From: an uncultured Neglectibacter sp.
Lineage (GTDB): Bacteria > Bacillota > Clostridia > Oscillospirales > Acutalibacteraceae
Direction of reading: 5' to 3'
DNA length: 64,000 nucleotides
Assembly: GCA_904419785.1 (NCBI GenBank)
Contig: CAJFSY010000005.1
Span: forward strand, 62,001 to 126,000
This document shows, piece by piece, positions 27,311 to 36,015 of this stretch (position 1 is its first letter; the number at the start of each line of letters is the position of its first letter). The notes below the pieces were generated by a model, which saw nothing but the letters and a program-made list of their open reading frames with translations, was not told the origin of the DNA and ran no database searches. A program made the translations under genes and the position numbers.

Positions 27311-28030
27311 TTATGAAATCAGCTGGCGGTATTCCGCTTTGAGTTTTCCGCCGCAGGCTTCCACACATCGTTTTGAAAGGACCTCCAAAGCGTCCAGAAA
27401 ACCCAAAGCGGGAAGATGCGTGTCCTTTTTTACAAGGGAAAGCTCTGTGCATCCAAGGATGACGCTGTCACAGCCGGCGTCAAACAGCTCGTCGCTGGCC
27501 CGCCGGAATTTATCCATGTTGGCCGGGCGTCCGGCTTTGATATCGTCATAGATCAAGGACATGGTCAACGTCTGGGCTTTTTCGCCGGGTAAAGCGTATT
27601 CCAAACCGAATTTCTCCAAGGCCGTTTGAAAGAGCCCGGTTTTTACCGTGCCGGTGGTGGCCAGGATTCCCGCTTTCTTTTTTCCGGCGGCCTGTAATTC
27701 CCGAGCGGTTTCCTCAACCATATGGAGGAAAGGCACGGAAACGCCTTCGGAAAGCTCCCGATAGAAATAGTGAGAAGTGACGCAAGGGGCGCAAAGTACC
27801 CGAGCGCCCATGGTTTCCAGCGTGTGGGCCATTTGATGAAGCACCGGCAGGGGAGAGGCCTTTGATTGATCCAGGATATAGGCGGTGCGGTCCGGTACCT
27901 GGGGGTTGTTTAAGACCATGATGTTCAAATGTTCTTGATCTGTTTTAGCGTCGGTCATCTGGATGATGAGCTCCAGCAGGTACGCGGTGGCCATTGGCCC
28001 CATCCCGCCTATGATGCCCAAGGTTTCCAT
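27311..28030 (-). CDS. Aspartate/glutamate racemase family protein, probable aspartate racemase
   Basis: PLP-independent, two-cysteine racemase of 239 residues. The N-terminus LGIIGGMGPMATAYLL is characteristic of aspartate racemases. The catalytic cysteines are in CAPCVTSHYFY and LGCTELSL. The start ATG 28030 follows AAGGAGAG; the longer frame has an unrelated N-terminus. It lies 25 bp downstream of the ATP-grasp gene. A gene pair of aspartate racemase plus D-aspartate ligase is known from Enterococcus faecium, where the racemase supplies D-Asp for the peptidoglycan cross-bridge. Confidence 0.9.
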   Translation of the reverse strand: METLGIIGGMGPMATAYLLELIIQMTDAKTDQEHLNIMVLNNPQVPDRTAYILDQSKASPLPVLHQMAHTLETMGARVLCAPCVTSHYFYRELSEGVSVPFLHMVEETARELQAAGKKKAGILATTGTVKTGLFQTALEKFGLEYALPGEKAQTLTMSLIYDDIKAGRPANMDKFRRASDELFDAGCDSVILGCTELSLVKKDTHLPALGFLDALEVLSKRCVEACGGKLKAEYRQLIS

Positions 28031-28055
28031 AGCATCTCTCCTTGTACGGCGCGGC

Positions 28056-29291
28056 TCAGTCCCGCAAGCCCTTGTTGCCAAAATAGCGCCGGTATTTTTC
28101 AAAATAGTGGAACTGGTTCTTTTGATAGTGTACCCACCGCTTGAAAGAGCGGTCGCCCTCGTAATAATAGGAATGGCACACTTTTCCCGCTTTAATAAGC
28201 GCTTTGGCTTCTGCCTTTACGCTTTCGCTTTTTACATAGTCGAAGATGATCTTGGTGGGGATGATGGTCCACAGCACCTTGTTTTTGGCCACAGTGCAGG
28301 GCATGTCCTTGTGATAGATCACATCGTCCACCAGCCATTTGGCCAGGTTATATCCTGCCGCCGTGACAAAATAACTGCTGCGGCCCTGGCGCAGGTTCAT
28401 TTCGAATAGCTTATAGGTACCGTCCCGATGGTCATATTTCATATCGAAGTTGGCAAAGCCCACATAGCCGATACCTTCCAGGAAATTTTTCATCATTTCA
28501 TTGAGCTTCTCATCATAACCGTTGATAATAGCGGCGTAGCTGCCGATTCCCTCGGGAGAATGCTCTTCCAGCAAGGCGTTGCCCAAAGCGATGAGCTTCA
28601 CCTTTTTATCCCGGCCGCAATAGCAGTTCATCACCCGCATGTTGCTGTCGTCGCCGGGGATATATTCCTGCAAGATCAAATGGTCTTTGTATGAGGAAGC
28701 GTAAATCGCCTCTAAGATGGCCTTGAATTCTTCGCGGCTTTGGGCGACGAACACCTTCTTCTTATGGGGGAAATGGCAGTTCCAGTAAGCCACAGAGTTA
28801 GAAGGTTTGATGATGACCGGGAAGTCGAAAGGCAATTCCACGGTTTTATAGTCCTCATAAGAGCAGGTGGTAGTTTTTGGAAAAGCGAAGCCGTGCTCGG
28901 TACATACCTGATAGAAGCTTTCTTTGATCGAGAGGCGCATGAGCAGATCTTCATCGATACACTCAAATTCGTAAATCCCCCGGAGCTTTTCCTGGTTACG
29001 CACCAGCAATTTGATATAGTTATCCCCGCAAGGCACCAGCAGCAGACGCTTGCCGCTTCCTTCATAGCGCTTCGCAAAATCCAGAAGTGTCTTGACGAAT
29101 ACCTGGTCGTCTTCCAAATTGGGTTCCACCACTTCTACAGAAACGATCTTGCTGGCGGTGCAGGGACCTAAAACCCCTTTGCCGATGGCTACGGACTTTA
29201 ACCCGTATTCCTGGTGGAACGAGCGGGCCATACCATAAACGTTGATGTCGCTGCCCAATAGGACAGGCTGAAACGCAATTTCCTGACTCAT
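28056..29291 (-). CDS. ATP-grasp ligase, probable D-aspartate ligase for peptidoglycan cross-bridge
   Basis: 411-residue ATP-grasp protein. The N-terminal domain reads PVLLGSDINVYGMARSFHQEYG, close in style to Aslfm-type D-aspartate ligases. The ATP-binding core has FPVIIKPSN near residue 138 and the LILQEYIPGDDSNMRV segment; the metal site is FANFDMKYD...LFEMNLRQGRSS. Such ligases attach the beta-carboxylate of D-Asp to the epsilon-amine of Lys in cytoplasmic muropeptide precursors. ATG 29291 follows ATGAGGT. Function is inferred from the neighbour racemase and the two AsnH-like genes; other amino-acid ligases share the fold. Confidence 0.8.
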   Translation of the reverse strand: MSQEIAFQPVLLGSDINVYGMARSFHQEYGLKSVAIGKGVLGPCTASKIVSVEVVEPNLEDDQVFVKTLLDFAKRYEGSGKRLLLVPCGDNYIKLLVRNQEKLRGIYEFECIDEDLLMRLSIKESFYQVCTEHGFAFPKTTTCSYEDYKTVELPFDFPVIIKPSNSVAYWNCHFPHKKKVFVAQSREEFKAILEAIYASSYKDHLILQEYIPGDDSNMRVMNCYCGRDKKVKLIALGNALLEEHSPEGIGSYAAIINGYDEKLNEMMKNFLEGIGYVGFANFDMKYDHRDGTYKLFEMNLRQGRSSYFVTAAGYNLAKWLVDDVIYHKDMPCTVAKNKVLWTIIPTKIIFDYVKSESVKAEAKALIKAGKVCHSYYYEGDRSFKRWVHYQKNQFHYFEKYRRYFGNKGLRD

Positions 29292-29333
29292 ATTTTCGGA
29301 CCTCATTTCAAAATCATCTTGCCCATCCAGGAT

Positions 29334-31181
29334 TTAGGCCTGGGCTTTTTCTTCGCTGAAAAACTGTTTATACCAAATCAAGAAGGTATATACCGTCCAT
29401 ACCCGGCGGCTGTTGTCAGCCTTGCCGACCCGGTGGTCATCCAAAAGCTTGAGCAGCTTTTCGGTGTGGAAAAATCTTTCCGCGTTGGCTCCGGTAAATT
29501 CCTCACGGACGATGTTGTAATATTTGTCCTCTTTCAGCCACACCCGGGTGGGCACAGGGAAGCCCAGCTTTTTCTTGGAAGCCCATTTGTCGGGCATCCG
29601 GCGCAAGGCGGCCTTACGCATGGCGTATTTGGTGTTTTCGCTGTTTACGCGGTATTTTGTGGGGATGCGTCCTGCTAGCGCCATGATCTTCTTATCCAGG
29701 AAAGGCACCCGCAGTTCCAGAGAATTTGCCATGCTCATCTTGTCGGCTTTCAAAAGGATATCGCCCACCATCCACATGTTCAGGTCTACGAACTGCATCT
29801 TGGTAACAGCATCCTTGTCAGCCACCATATCATAATAAGGTTTGCACAGGTCCTCGGGAGCCGCCGCCCCAGTGGGATGTTTCAGCAAAGCACGGCGTTC
29901 CTTTTGGGTGAACATATAAGCGTTGCCGATGAAGCGCTCCTCTAACCGTTTGCCCCGGCGCACCAAAAAGTTCAAACCGCGATGGGCGGGGAACAGTCCA
30001 GCCACATTGCCGATCAGCTTGCGGATGGGGAAGGGGATTTTATCGTACCAAGGCATCTCCAAAGGCTCTTTGTAGATATTGTATCCGCCAAAGATCTCGT
30101 CCGCGCCTTCGCCGGAAAGCACCACCTTTAAATGCTGGGCAGCAATGTTGCATACAAAATAAAGGGCAACTGCCGCAGGGTCAGCCAGAGGCTCGTCCAT
30201 GTGATACTGAATCTTTGGAAAATTGCCCCAGAATTCCTCGGGGGTAATGATCTTGCTGATATTCTTTACCGGGATTTGTTCGGAAAGTTCCTGGGCATAG
30301 CTGATTTCGTTATATTTGGTGCCGTTGTCAAAACCCACGGTAAAGGTCTTGTCCACATGGGCGGAGCAGGCCACATAACTGGAGTCTACACCGGAAGAGA
30401 GGAAAGAGCCTACTTCCACGTCGGAAATCTTATGGGCTTCTACAGAATCGTCGAAGGTCTTTTCGATCTCGTCGACCCAGTAGTCCAAGGTTTTGTCCTC
30501 TTCGGCGTGGAATTCCGGCAGCCAATACCGGGTAACGTCCATCTTGCCGTCACGATAACGGAAATAGTGGGCGGGAGGCATTTTGTAGACACCTTTGAAA
30601 AAGGTCTCAGGGCCAGGGGAATATTGGAACGAAAGATAATTTTCCAACGCCTGCTCGTTCAGCTCTTTGTGAAAATGGGGATGATGCAGAAAGCTTTTGA
30701 TCTCCGAACCAAACATCAGCGTGCCTTCCATCCGGGCATAATATAAAGGCTTGATGCCAAAAAAGTCCCGGGCGCCGAAAAGCTCTTTTTTTACCTTGTC
30801 CCAAATAACAAAAGCGAACATGCCCCGCAGCTTGTTCAGCAGCTTTTCGCCGTATTCCTCATAGCCGTGGAGAAGCACTTCGGAGTCGGTAGCTGTTTTG
30901 AACACATGGCCTGCTTTCAGCAATTCCTGTTTGATCTCTTGGTAATTATAAATTTCCCCGTTAAATGTGAGCACTTTGGTGCCATCCTCGTTTAAGATAG
31001 GCTGCCTGCCGCCCTCCAGGTCGATAATGGAGAGACGCCGGAACCCCAGGGAAATAGAACCGTCCATATAATAATCCGCGTCGTCGGGGCCACGGTGACG
31101 GATGGCGTCCGTCATAGAGCGGAGCACACCGGCGTCTTGCTGGGTGTCGCCGCCGTCAATAAATCCAACGAATCCGCACAT
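29334..31181 (-). CDS. AsnB/AsnH-type glutamine-dependent amidotransferase (third copy)
   Basis: 615-residue asparagine synthetase-family protein and first gene of the putative D-Asp operon. Starts MCGFVGFIDG with Cys2; shares RGPDDADYYMDGSISLGFRRLSIIDLEGGRQP, FLSSGVDSSYVA and LSGEGADEIFGGYN with the copy at 25414-27273. The two are clearly paralogues and both differ from the T-box-controlled asnB, which has SGGLDSS. ATG 31181 follows AAGGCAGGT. A promoter lies 74 bp upstream. The pairing of two amidotransferases around one ligase could mean two different amidation targets. Confidence 0.9.
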   Translation of the reverse strand: MCGFVGFIDGGDTQQDAGVLRSMTDAIRHRGPDDADYYMDGSISLGFRRLSIIDLEGGRQPILNEDGTKVLTFNGEIYNYQEIKQELLKAGHVFKTATDSEVLLHGYEEYGEKLLNKLRGMFAFVIWDKVKKELFGARDFFGIKPLYYARMEGTLMFGSEIKSFLHHPHFHKELNEQALENYLSFQYSPGPETFFKGVYKMPPAHYFRYRDGKMDVTRYWLPEFHAEEDKTLDYWVDEIEKTFDDSVEAHKISDVEVGSFLSSGVDSSYVACSAHVDKTFTVGFDNGTKYNEISYAQELSEQIPVKNISKIITPEEFWGNFPKIQYHMDEPLADPAAVALYFVCNIAAQHLKVVLSGEGADEIFGGYNIYKEPLEMPWYDKIPFPIRKLIGNVAGLFPAHRGLNFLVRRGKRLEERFIGNAYMFTQKERRALLKHPTGAAAPEDLCKPYYDMVADKDAVTKMQFVDLNMWMVGDILLKADKMSMANSLELRVPFLDKKIMALAGRIPTKYRVNSENTKYAMRKAALRRMPDKWASKKKLGFPVPTRVWLKEDKYYNIVREEFTGANAERFFHTEKLLKLLDDHRVGKADNSRRVWTVYTFLIWYKQFFSEEKAQA

Positions 31182-31254
31182 GGTCGTTACCTGCCTTTCA
31201 CTAGCCTGTTCTGGAAAGGGGAAACTGCCGCTTCCCGAAACCACTCATTTCATT

Positions 31255-31284
31255 ATTCTACCACAAATAGGGTGAAAATGACAA
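31255..31284 (-). promoter_or_regulatory. Sigma-A promoter of the D-Asp/AsnH operon
   Basis: On the minus strand TTGTCA (31284-31279) and TAGAAT (31260-31255) are 18 bp apart, 74 bp before the first start codon. The rest of the 317-bp gap upstream (31285-31498) holds only the terminator of the XRE gene and AT-rich sequence. Confidence 0.75.
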
Positions 31285-31343
31285 ATACTATTTTCCATTT
31301 TCCGATTTTACCGGATTTCTTCTGTTGGTTAGCAAATATTTTT

Positions 31344-31403
31344 CAAAAAAAGGAAAACGCCCGTTATTTTCCAGAAAAATTTTCTGAAAACCAGAGCGTT
31401 TTC
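31344..31403 (-). terminator. Intrinsic terminator of the XRE regulator gene
   Basis: GAAAACGC (31353-31360) pairs with GCGTTTTC (31396-31403), with an inner CAGAAAA/TTTTCTG helix. On the minus strand the stem is followed by seven T residues (31351-31345). Confidence 0.8.
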
Positions 31404-31498
31404 ACTAAGTTTATCCTAAAGGTATAATTTTGTATTTTTATACAATAAGAAAAGAAAGGATAGCATATTACTCGCAGCTTTGAAGGTTCTAATATCTG

Positions 31499-32185
31499 CT
31501 ATTTGCCGGAGATGTTTTTCTCAACTTTTTGAACCAACTCAAACAAAGAAGGAGCGTATTGTGGGAAATCCCGCAAGAGCTTTTCCGGGTTTAGCACGGA
31601 AAGAGTCTCCTGCTTTACACCCGAAATGTTTTCAAAAGAGTTTCCTTCTAACAGATAGTGTGCTTTGGCTTCTTCCAAAACCATGTGCGCGTCTGTTTGC
31701 GAGCGGTAAAGCTGTTGGTCTAAAGAGAAAACCTCTTGTGGGCTTTTGCCATGGGCGGAATAGAGCGTTCGAAACGTTTTATAAATGGCGTCGGAAAAAT
31801 AGGCGAAAACATGGTGGGTTACACCTTCGCTATTGATTTTTTTCAAGAGACCAAATACAATATGAAGGGAATTTATAAGGGTTCTGCGCTGATACTCCAT
31901 GGTAGAAGTGGTGTCGAAAGCGTTTAAGACGGTTCCCTTGTTGGCGGGGATTTCCGCGGGAGCCACCCCATTTCGATGAGGTGTGCGTCCTAACAAATAG
32001 TCACAGGATACACCATAATAATCTGCGGCGCGGACTAAAAAATCCAACCCGCATTCCCGAATCCCCTTTTCATAGTGGGAAAGCAGCGCTTGAGAAATAC
32101 CCAAATCCGAAGCCACGCTTTTCTGGCTGAAGCCCCGTTCCTTGCGTAGCAGAGTCAAGATCCTTGGAAAATCGCTGTTCGTCAT
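31499..32185 (-). CDS. XRE-family (HTH_3) transcriptional regulator
   Basis: 228-residue regulator. The N-terminal Cro/C1-type helix-turn-helix spans about residues 6-62: PRILTLLRKERGFSQKSVASDLGISQALLSHYEKGIRECGLDFLVRAADYYGVSCDYLLGR. The C-terminal ~150 residues are helical, with no recognised ligand domain (MEYQRRTLINSLHIVFGLLKKIN...). ATG 32185 follows GAGGTG. Divergent from the histidine-phosphatase-like gene; a 12-bp perfect palindrome inside its own promoter suggests autoregulation. Its target genes are unknown. Confidence 0.88.
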   Translation of the reverse strand: MTNSDFPRILTLLRKERGFSQKSVASDLGISQALLSHYEKGIRECGLDFLVRAADYYGVSCDYLLGRTPHRNGVAPAEIPANKGTVLNAFDTTSTMEYQRRTLINSLHIVFGLLKKINSEGVTHHVFAYFSDAIYKTFRTLYSAHGKSPQEVFSLDQQLYRSQTDAHMVLEEAKAHYLLEGNSFENISGVKQETLSVLNPEKLLRDFPQYAPSLFELVQKVEKNISGK

Positions 32186-32293
32186 AAAGAACACCTCGAT
32201 TGCCGCCGGAAATTTTGGCCGGAATATTTTCCGGTCAAACGGCTTTTGAAAAGCTTTAAGGAACAGAAAGCAAACGAATGAATATCTAGGATA

Positions 32294-32321
32294 ATTATAC
32301 AGTATACTGTAGGAAAGTAAA
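32294..32321 (-). promoter_or_regulatory. XRE promoter with embedded 12-bp palindromic operator
   Basis: On the minus strand TTTACT (32321-32316), 16-bp spacer, TATAAT (32299-32294). The perfect palindrome ACAGTATACTGT (32299-32310) fills the spacer, the expected place for an autorepressor site. Confidence 0.6.
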
Positions 32322-32395
32322 TGCGTTTTGGGAAATATAAGGAAAGAAAGCGTAAAAAATACCCTTCTTTTTTTTGGGAGGATTGGGAGGAATTT

Positions 32396-33121
32396 ATGAA
32401 ATCATACGTAATCCACTTGATTCGCAATATGCCCTGTGAAGGCAATTTGGAAGGGCGGTATATCGGCCGAACAGAATCCCCTTTGGCTGCTTCTTCCGTT
32501 CAAGAGCTGATGGAATTGAAACGGAAATACCGCTATCCGGAAGCGGCGTCTTTTTACGCCAGCCCCTCCACCCGCTGTGTGGATACCCTGCGATTGCTTT
32601 ATCCCCAGGCGGACCCTGAGGTGGTTTTGGAAATGGCCGAATGCGATTTTGGCGACTGGGAGAACAAAACCGTAAAAGAGCTTCAAAACGACCCCAAGTT
32701 CCTGCGATGGATGGAAGAAGGAGGGCAGGCGGCGCCGCCGAATGGAGAAAGCGGCCCGGTATTTTTGCAGCGGGTGTGCAAAGGGTTTGAGACTTTGGTG
32801 CAGAATATGATGGTGAAAGGGGAGACCAGCGGGGTGCTGGTCACACACGCCGGAGTCATTACCGGGCTGCTTTCCGCTTATGGATTGCCCCGGGCCCAGC
32901 CCTATGAATGGATGTGTCAGCCGGGCTGCGGTTATTCTGTGCGCATTACCCCCAGCCTGTGGATGCGCTCCATGGTGATGGAGGTCTATGCCACCCTGCC
33001 CCAGGATGACGCGGGAGAAGGTCCCGACCATTTGGTGGTGGATATTGCCCGGGAAGCCGCAGACCGGGCTTGGGGAAAGAAAGAAGGGGATTCTCAGGAA
33101 AATGAGGAACCCCACCCTTGA
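32396..33121 (+). CDS. Histidine-phosphatase-fold protein lacking the catalytic histidine
   Basis: 241-residue member of the phosphoglycerate mutase/CobC superfamily. The normal N-terminal motif LIRHGxTxGN is replaced by LIRNMPCEGN: the phospho-acceptor His is Asn at residue 11. The rest of the fold is intact: GRTESPL, SPSTRCVDTL, AECDFGDWENKTVKEL and VTHAGVITGLL. The substitution is encoded by AAT in clean sequence with no frameshift. It may be a non-catalytic binding protein or use another residue. ATG 32396 follows TTGGGAGG. It is divergent from the XRE gene, and its stop overlaps the -35 box of leuA. Confidence 0.82.
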   Translation: MKSYVIHLIRNMPCEGNLEGRYIGRTESPLAASSVQELMELKRKYRYPEAASFYASPSTRCVDTLRLLYPQADPEVVLEMAECDFGDWENKTVKELQNDPKFLRWMEEGGQAAPPNGESGPVFLQRVCKGFETLVQNMMVKGETSGVLVTHAGVITGLLSAYGLPRAQPYEWMCQPGCGYSVRITPSLWMRSMVMEVYATLPQDDAGEGPDHLVVDIAREAADRAWGKKEGDSQENEEPHP

Positions 33122-33146
33122 CAAAAAAATCATCCCGGCCTATAAT
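33118..33146 (+). promoter_or_regulatory. Consensus sigma-A promoter of leuA
   Basis: TTGACA (33118-33123), 17-bp spacer, TATAAT (33141-33146): both hexamers perfect. The -35 box overlaps the TGA stop of the upstream gene, so leuA is separately transcribed through its T-box leader. Confidence 0.85.
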
Positions 33147-33154
33147 GCCATAAA

Positions 33155-33426
33155 AAGGGAATAACCGAAAAAACGATGATGGGAAAAAGACGGCGGAACG
33201 CTCTTCAGAGAGCCTGCGGCAGGTGGAAGCAGGCGGGCATCCGTCGGGATAGCTCATCCCAGAGTTTCCTTTCGCGAGGGCAGACCTAGGGAAGGACGTA
33301 AGGCGGCGTTAACGCCGGGCCTGAAAGCAGGCTGTTGAGGGCAAAGGGGGACCTTTGCCAAACACGGGTGGTACCGCGGAGGATTCTTCGCCCCGGACGC
33401 GACGGAAGTCGTGCCCGGGGTTTTTT
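33155..33426 (+). promoter_or_regulatory. T-box riboswitch, leucine-specific, upstream of leuA
   Basis: T-box TGGTACCGCGG at 33369-33379. Stem I is closed by TGGG/CCCA and GACGG/CCGTC around the specifier loop, whose 3' side reads GGGATAGCTCAT with the Leu codon CTC at 33253-33255. A GC-rich terminator follows (CCCCGG 33391-33396 to CCCGGGG 33414-33420, then TTTTTT). Uncharged tRNA-Leu should favour the antiterminator and leuA expression. Confidence 0.9.
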
Positions 33427-33458
33427 GTAGCTTTTTATTTGGCTGTAAGGAAATTTGT

Positions 33459-35177
33459 ATGCAGAAAGGGTGGATGGGAATGAACCAGGGGTTTCGGAAA
33501 TATCGGCCGTTCCAGCCCATCGCGTTGAAAAACCGCTCTTGGCCGGATCGAGTGATCCAAAAAGCGCCGGTTTGGTGCAGCGTGGATTTGAGGGACGGCA
33601 ACCAGGCACTGGTGAATCCTATGAATCTGGAGCAAAAGGTGGAATTTTTCCGGATGCTGACGGCTGTGGGTTTCCGGGAGATCGAAGTGGGGTTCCCGGC
33701 TTCTTCTGAAACGGAATATGAGATACTGCGGACTTTGATCGAGGAGGAACTGATTCCGGAAGGGGTCACCATCCAAGTGCTGGTGCAGGCCAGGGAACAC
33801 TTGATTCGCCGAACTTTTCAAGCTATTCAGGGCGCCAAGGACGTGATCATCCATTTTTACAATTCCACTTCCACGCTTCAGCGGAAAGTTGTGTTCGGCA
33901 CCGATATGGATGGCGTGATCGACATCGCGGTGGAAGGCGCCAGGCTCATCCGCGCCTTAACCGAGGAGCTTCGGAGCCAACAGCCGGATATTCGCATTCG
34001 CTATGAGTATTCTCCCGAAAGCTTTTCCGGCACGGAAGTGGAAAATTCCGTGCGCATCTGTGACCGTGTCTTGGAAGAACTGGGGGCATCCCCAGAGGAA
34101 AAGGTGATTCTCAATTTGCCGAACACGGTGGAGATGTGCACTCCCAACACCTATGCCGACCAGGTGGAATATGTGTGCGAAAATCTGCGTCACAGGGACA
34201 GCGCCGTGATCAGCCTGCATCCCCACAATGACCGGGGCACGGCTGTGGCTGCCACGGAATTGGGGCTTATGGCGGGCGCGCAACGGGTAGAAGGCACCCT
34301 TTTTGGAAACGGAGAGCGCACCGGGAACGTAGACATCATGAATTTGGCCATGAACCTTTACTCACAAGGGGTAGACCCGGAACTTGATTTTTCCCACATG
34401 AACCACATCCGGCAGGTGTATGAGGAATGTACCCAGATGAAGGTGCATCCGCGGCATCCCTACGCGGGGGAATTGGTATTCACCGCCTTTTCCGGTTCCC
34501 ATCAGGATGCTATCAACAAAGGGATCGGTTACATGGCCAAGCACGCCTCACCCTATTGGGAGGTACCCTATCTTCCCATTGACCCGGCGGACCTTGGAAG
34601 GCAGTATGAGCCTATCATCCGCATCAACAGCCAGTCGGGAAAGGGTGGCGCCGCTTTTGTGATGCGGCAGGCGTTTGGGTATCAGCTCCCCAAAGCCATG
34701 CACCCGGAATTCGGCGCGCTGGTCAAGGCGGCCTGCGAACGGGCGCGCAGAGAACTGAACCCCGAAGAAGTGTTCGCCATTTTCCAAAAGGAATATTTGG
34801 ATATCATCCATCCGTATCATCTGCTGACATACCGCATTTTCGAAGAGAATGCCGGGAACGGTCAAGTGCTGGTAGATTTTGAAGGAATCATCCGGTATCA
34901 TCATGTGAACAAGGAAGTATCCGGCAGAGGAAACGGCCCCATTGATGCCTTCTTCAACGCTTTGCGTACTTTAGGGCTGACGGATTATGAATTTGTATCT
35001 TACAGTGAACATGCGGTAGCTTCCGGCGCGGACTCCAAAGCTGTGTCTTATATCCAGCTGCGGCATGGGGGAGAGATCGTGTTCGGCGTAGGGATGGACA
35101 ACAATATCAGTATCGCTTCGATTAAAGGGATCATCTGCGCCATCAACCGCAGCGAGACACGGGAAGCGAAGGCGTAA
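33459..35177 (+). CDS. leuA: 2-isopropylmalate synthase (LeuA2 type)
   Basis: First committed step of leucine synthesis: condenses acetyl-CoA with 2-oxoisovalerate. The N-terminus FRKYRPFQPIALKNRSWPD and the DmpG/HMGL barrel (SVDLRDGNQALVNPM, EVGFPASSETEYE, ISLHPHNDRGTAVAATELGLMAGAQRVEGTLFGNGERTGN) fit the type 2 family, as does the length of about 565-572. The C-terminal regulatory domain that binds leucine follows from ~residue 440. Start is ATG 33459 with AAGGA, or ATG 33480, which better matches the family N-terminus. Controlled by the Leu T-box. Confidence 0.96.
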   Translation: MQKGWMGMNQGFRKYRPFQPIALKNRSWPDRVIQKAPVWCSVDLRDGNQALVNPMNLEQKVEFFRMLTAVGFREIEVGFPASSETEYEILRTLIEEELIPEGVTIQVLVQAREHLIRRTFQAIQGAKDVIIHFYNSTSTLQRKVVFGTDMDGVIDIAVEGARLIRALTEELRSQQPDIRIRYEYSPESFSGTEVENSVRICDRVLEELGASPEEKVILNLPNTVEMCTPNTYADQVEYVCENLRHRDSAVISLHPHNDRGTAVAATELGLMAGAQRVEGTLFGNGERTGNVDIMNLAMNLYSQGVDPELDFSHMNHIRQVYEECTQMKVHPRHPYAGELVFTAFSGSHQDAINKGIGYMAKHASPYWEVPYLPIDPADLGRQYEPIIRINSQSGKGGAAFVMRQAFGYQLPKAMHPEFGALVKAACERARRELNPEEVFAIFQKEYLDIIHPYHLLTYRIFEENAGNGQVLVDFEGIIRYHHVNKEVSGRGNGPIDAFFNALRTLGLTDYEFVSYSEHAVASGADSKAVSYIQLRHGGEIVFGVGMDNNISIASIKGIICAINRSETREAKA

Positions 35178-35181
35178 GAAA

Positions 35182-35210
35182 AAGACCAGCCGGGAAGCTG
35201 GTCTTTTTTT
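35182..35210. terminator. Terminator after leuA, usable in both directions
   Basis: AAGACCAGC (35182-35190) and GCTGGTCTT (35197-35205) with T-runs on both sides, between convergent leuA and the DUF1624 gene. Confidence 0.85.
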
Positions 35211-35229
35211 ATGTTTAAAATTTAGATTA

Positions 35230-36015
35230 TCAGAAAACACTCAGCTGGCCCAGCAGAAGGAATATGCCCATCAACACAGGCTGGTGGGCCAGATAGATCA
35301 CCAAACTGTGACGCCCCAAAAAGGATAGAGGCCGTATGCCGGGTGTAAGCAGTTTTTTTGCCCTGGGGCTTTCTGAAAGGATGCCCCATAGGAAATATCC
35401 CGCGCAGTATAAGAAAAACCAAGGGATCATGGGGAAATAGTCGGCGGAGTAGAATTGGGGGGAATGAAAGCCGATTACCGCCGGAAAATCCCACTGGTAC
35501 AGTGCGGGGGGAAGCTGGCAGAACACCCATCCCTCAAACCCCAGACTGCCCCGGGGGATGTTCCGGGTGATGACAAAAAGCGCCAGCGCCCCCGCCAGTC
35601 CTGCCCAAGGGGGAAGCTTCCGGAACACTTTGTCCAAGGGGATCAGCAGCAGCGCGGAAAGCCCCAATAAGTTCAGCACGCCGTATAAAATCAGCTGAGA
35701 AGGCATGGCGAGCCAAGTGATCAGGCTGATAGCTGTAGCGCAGCCCACCAGGATCAAACCACGTTTTATGTGGTGTTGGGAAAGCCGCCAGCACATGCCG
35801 GAAAGGAGGATGAACGTCCAGCAGATGCTTTGCTGCCACACATACCCTGGCCAGCTGTGATACCAGGCCGCGGGCAGGCGGAACACATCCACCAGGTCGT
35901 ACATGCCGTGATAGGCGATCATGCTGATCAAGCAGATCCCCCGCACAGTATCCAGTAAACCGTAATGGGGCTTTTTGGCCGGGCTTCCGGAAATATGGGT
36001 CCACAAGGCGCTCAA
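35230..36015 (-). CDS. DUF1624/heparan-alpha-glucosaminide N-acetyltransferase-like membrane protein
   Basis: 261-residue polytopic membrane protein with about seven hydrophobic segments. The N-terminal motif GLLDTVRGICLISMIAYHGMYDL and the late LGRHSLVIYLAHQPVLMGI match the DUF1624 family, related to acyltransferases that move acetyl groups across membranes. No soluble catalytic domain is present. The start is a TTG at 36015 overlapping the TGA stop of the dCMP deaminase gene (TTGA), so translation is probably coupled; AAAGGGG lies upstream. Substrate is unknown. Confidence 0.82.
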   Translation of the reverse strand: MSALWTHISGSPAKKPHYGLLDTVRGICLISMIAYHGMYDLVDVFRLPAAWYHSWPGYVWQQSICWTFILLSGMCWRLSQHHIKRGLILVGCATAISLITWLAMPSQLILYGVLNLLGLSALLLIPLDKVFRKLPPWAGLAGALALFVITRNIPRGSLGFEGWVFCQLPPALYQWDFPAVIGFHSPQFYSADYFPMIPWFFLYCAGYFLWGILSESPRAKKLLTPGIRPLSFLGRHSLVIYLAHQPVLMGIFLLLGQLSVF

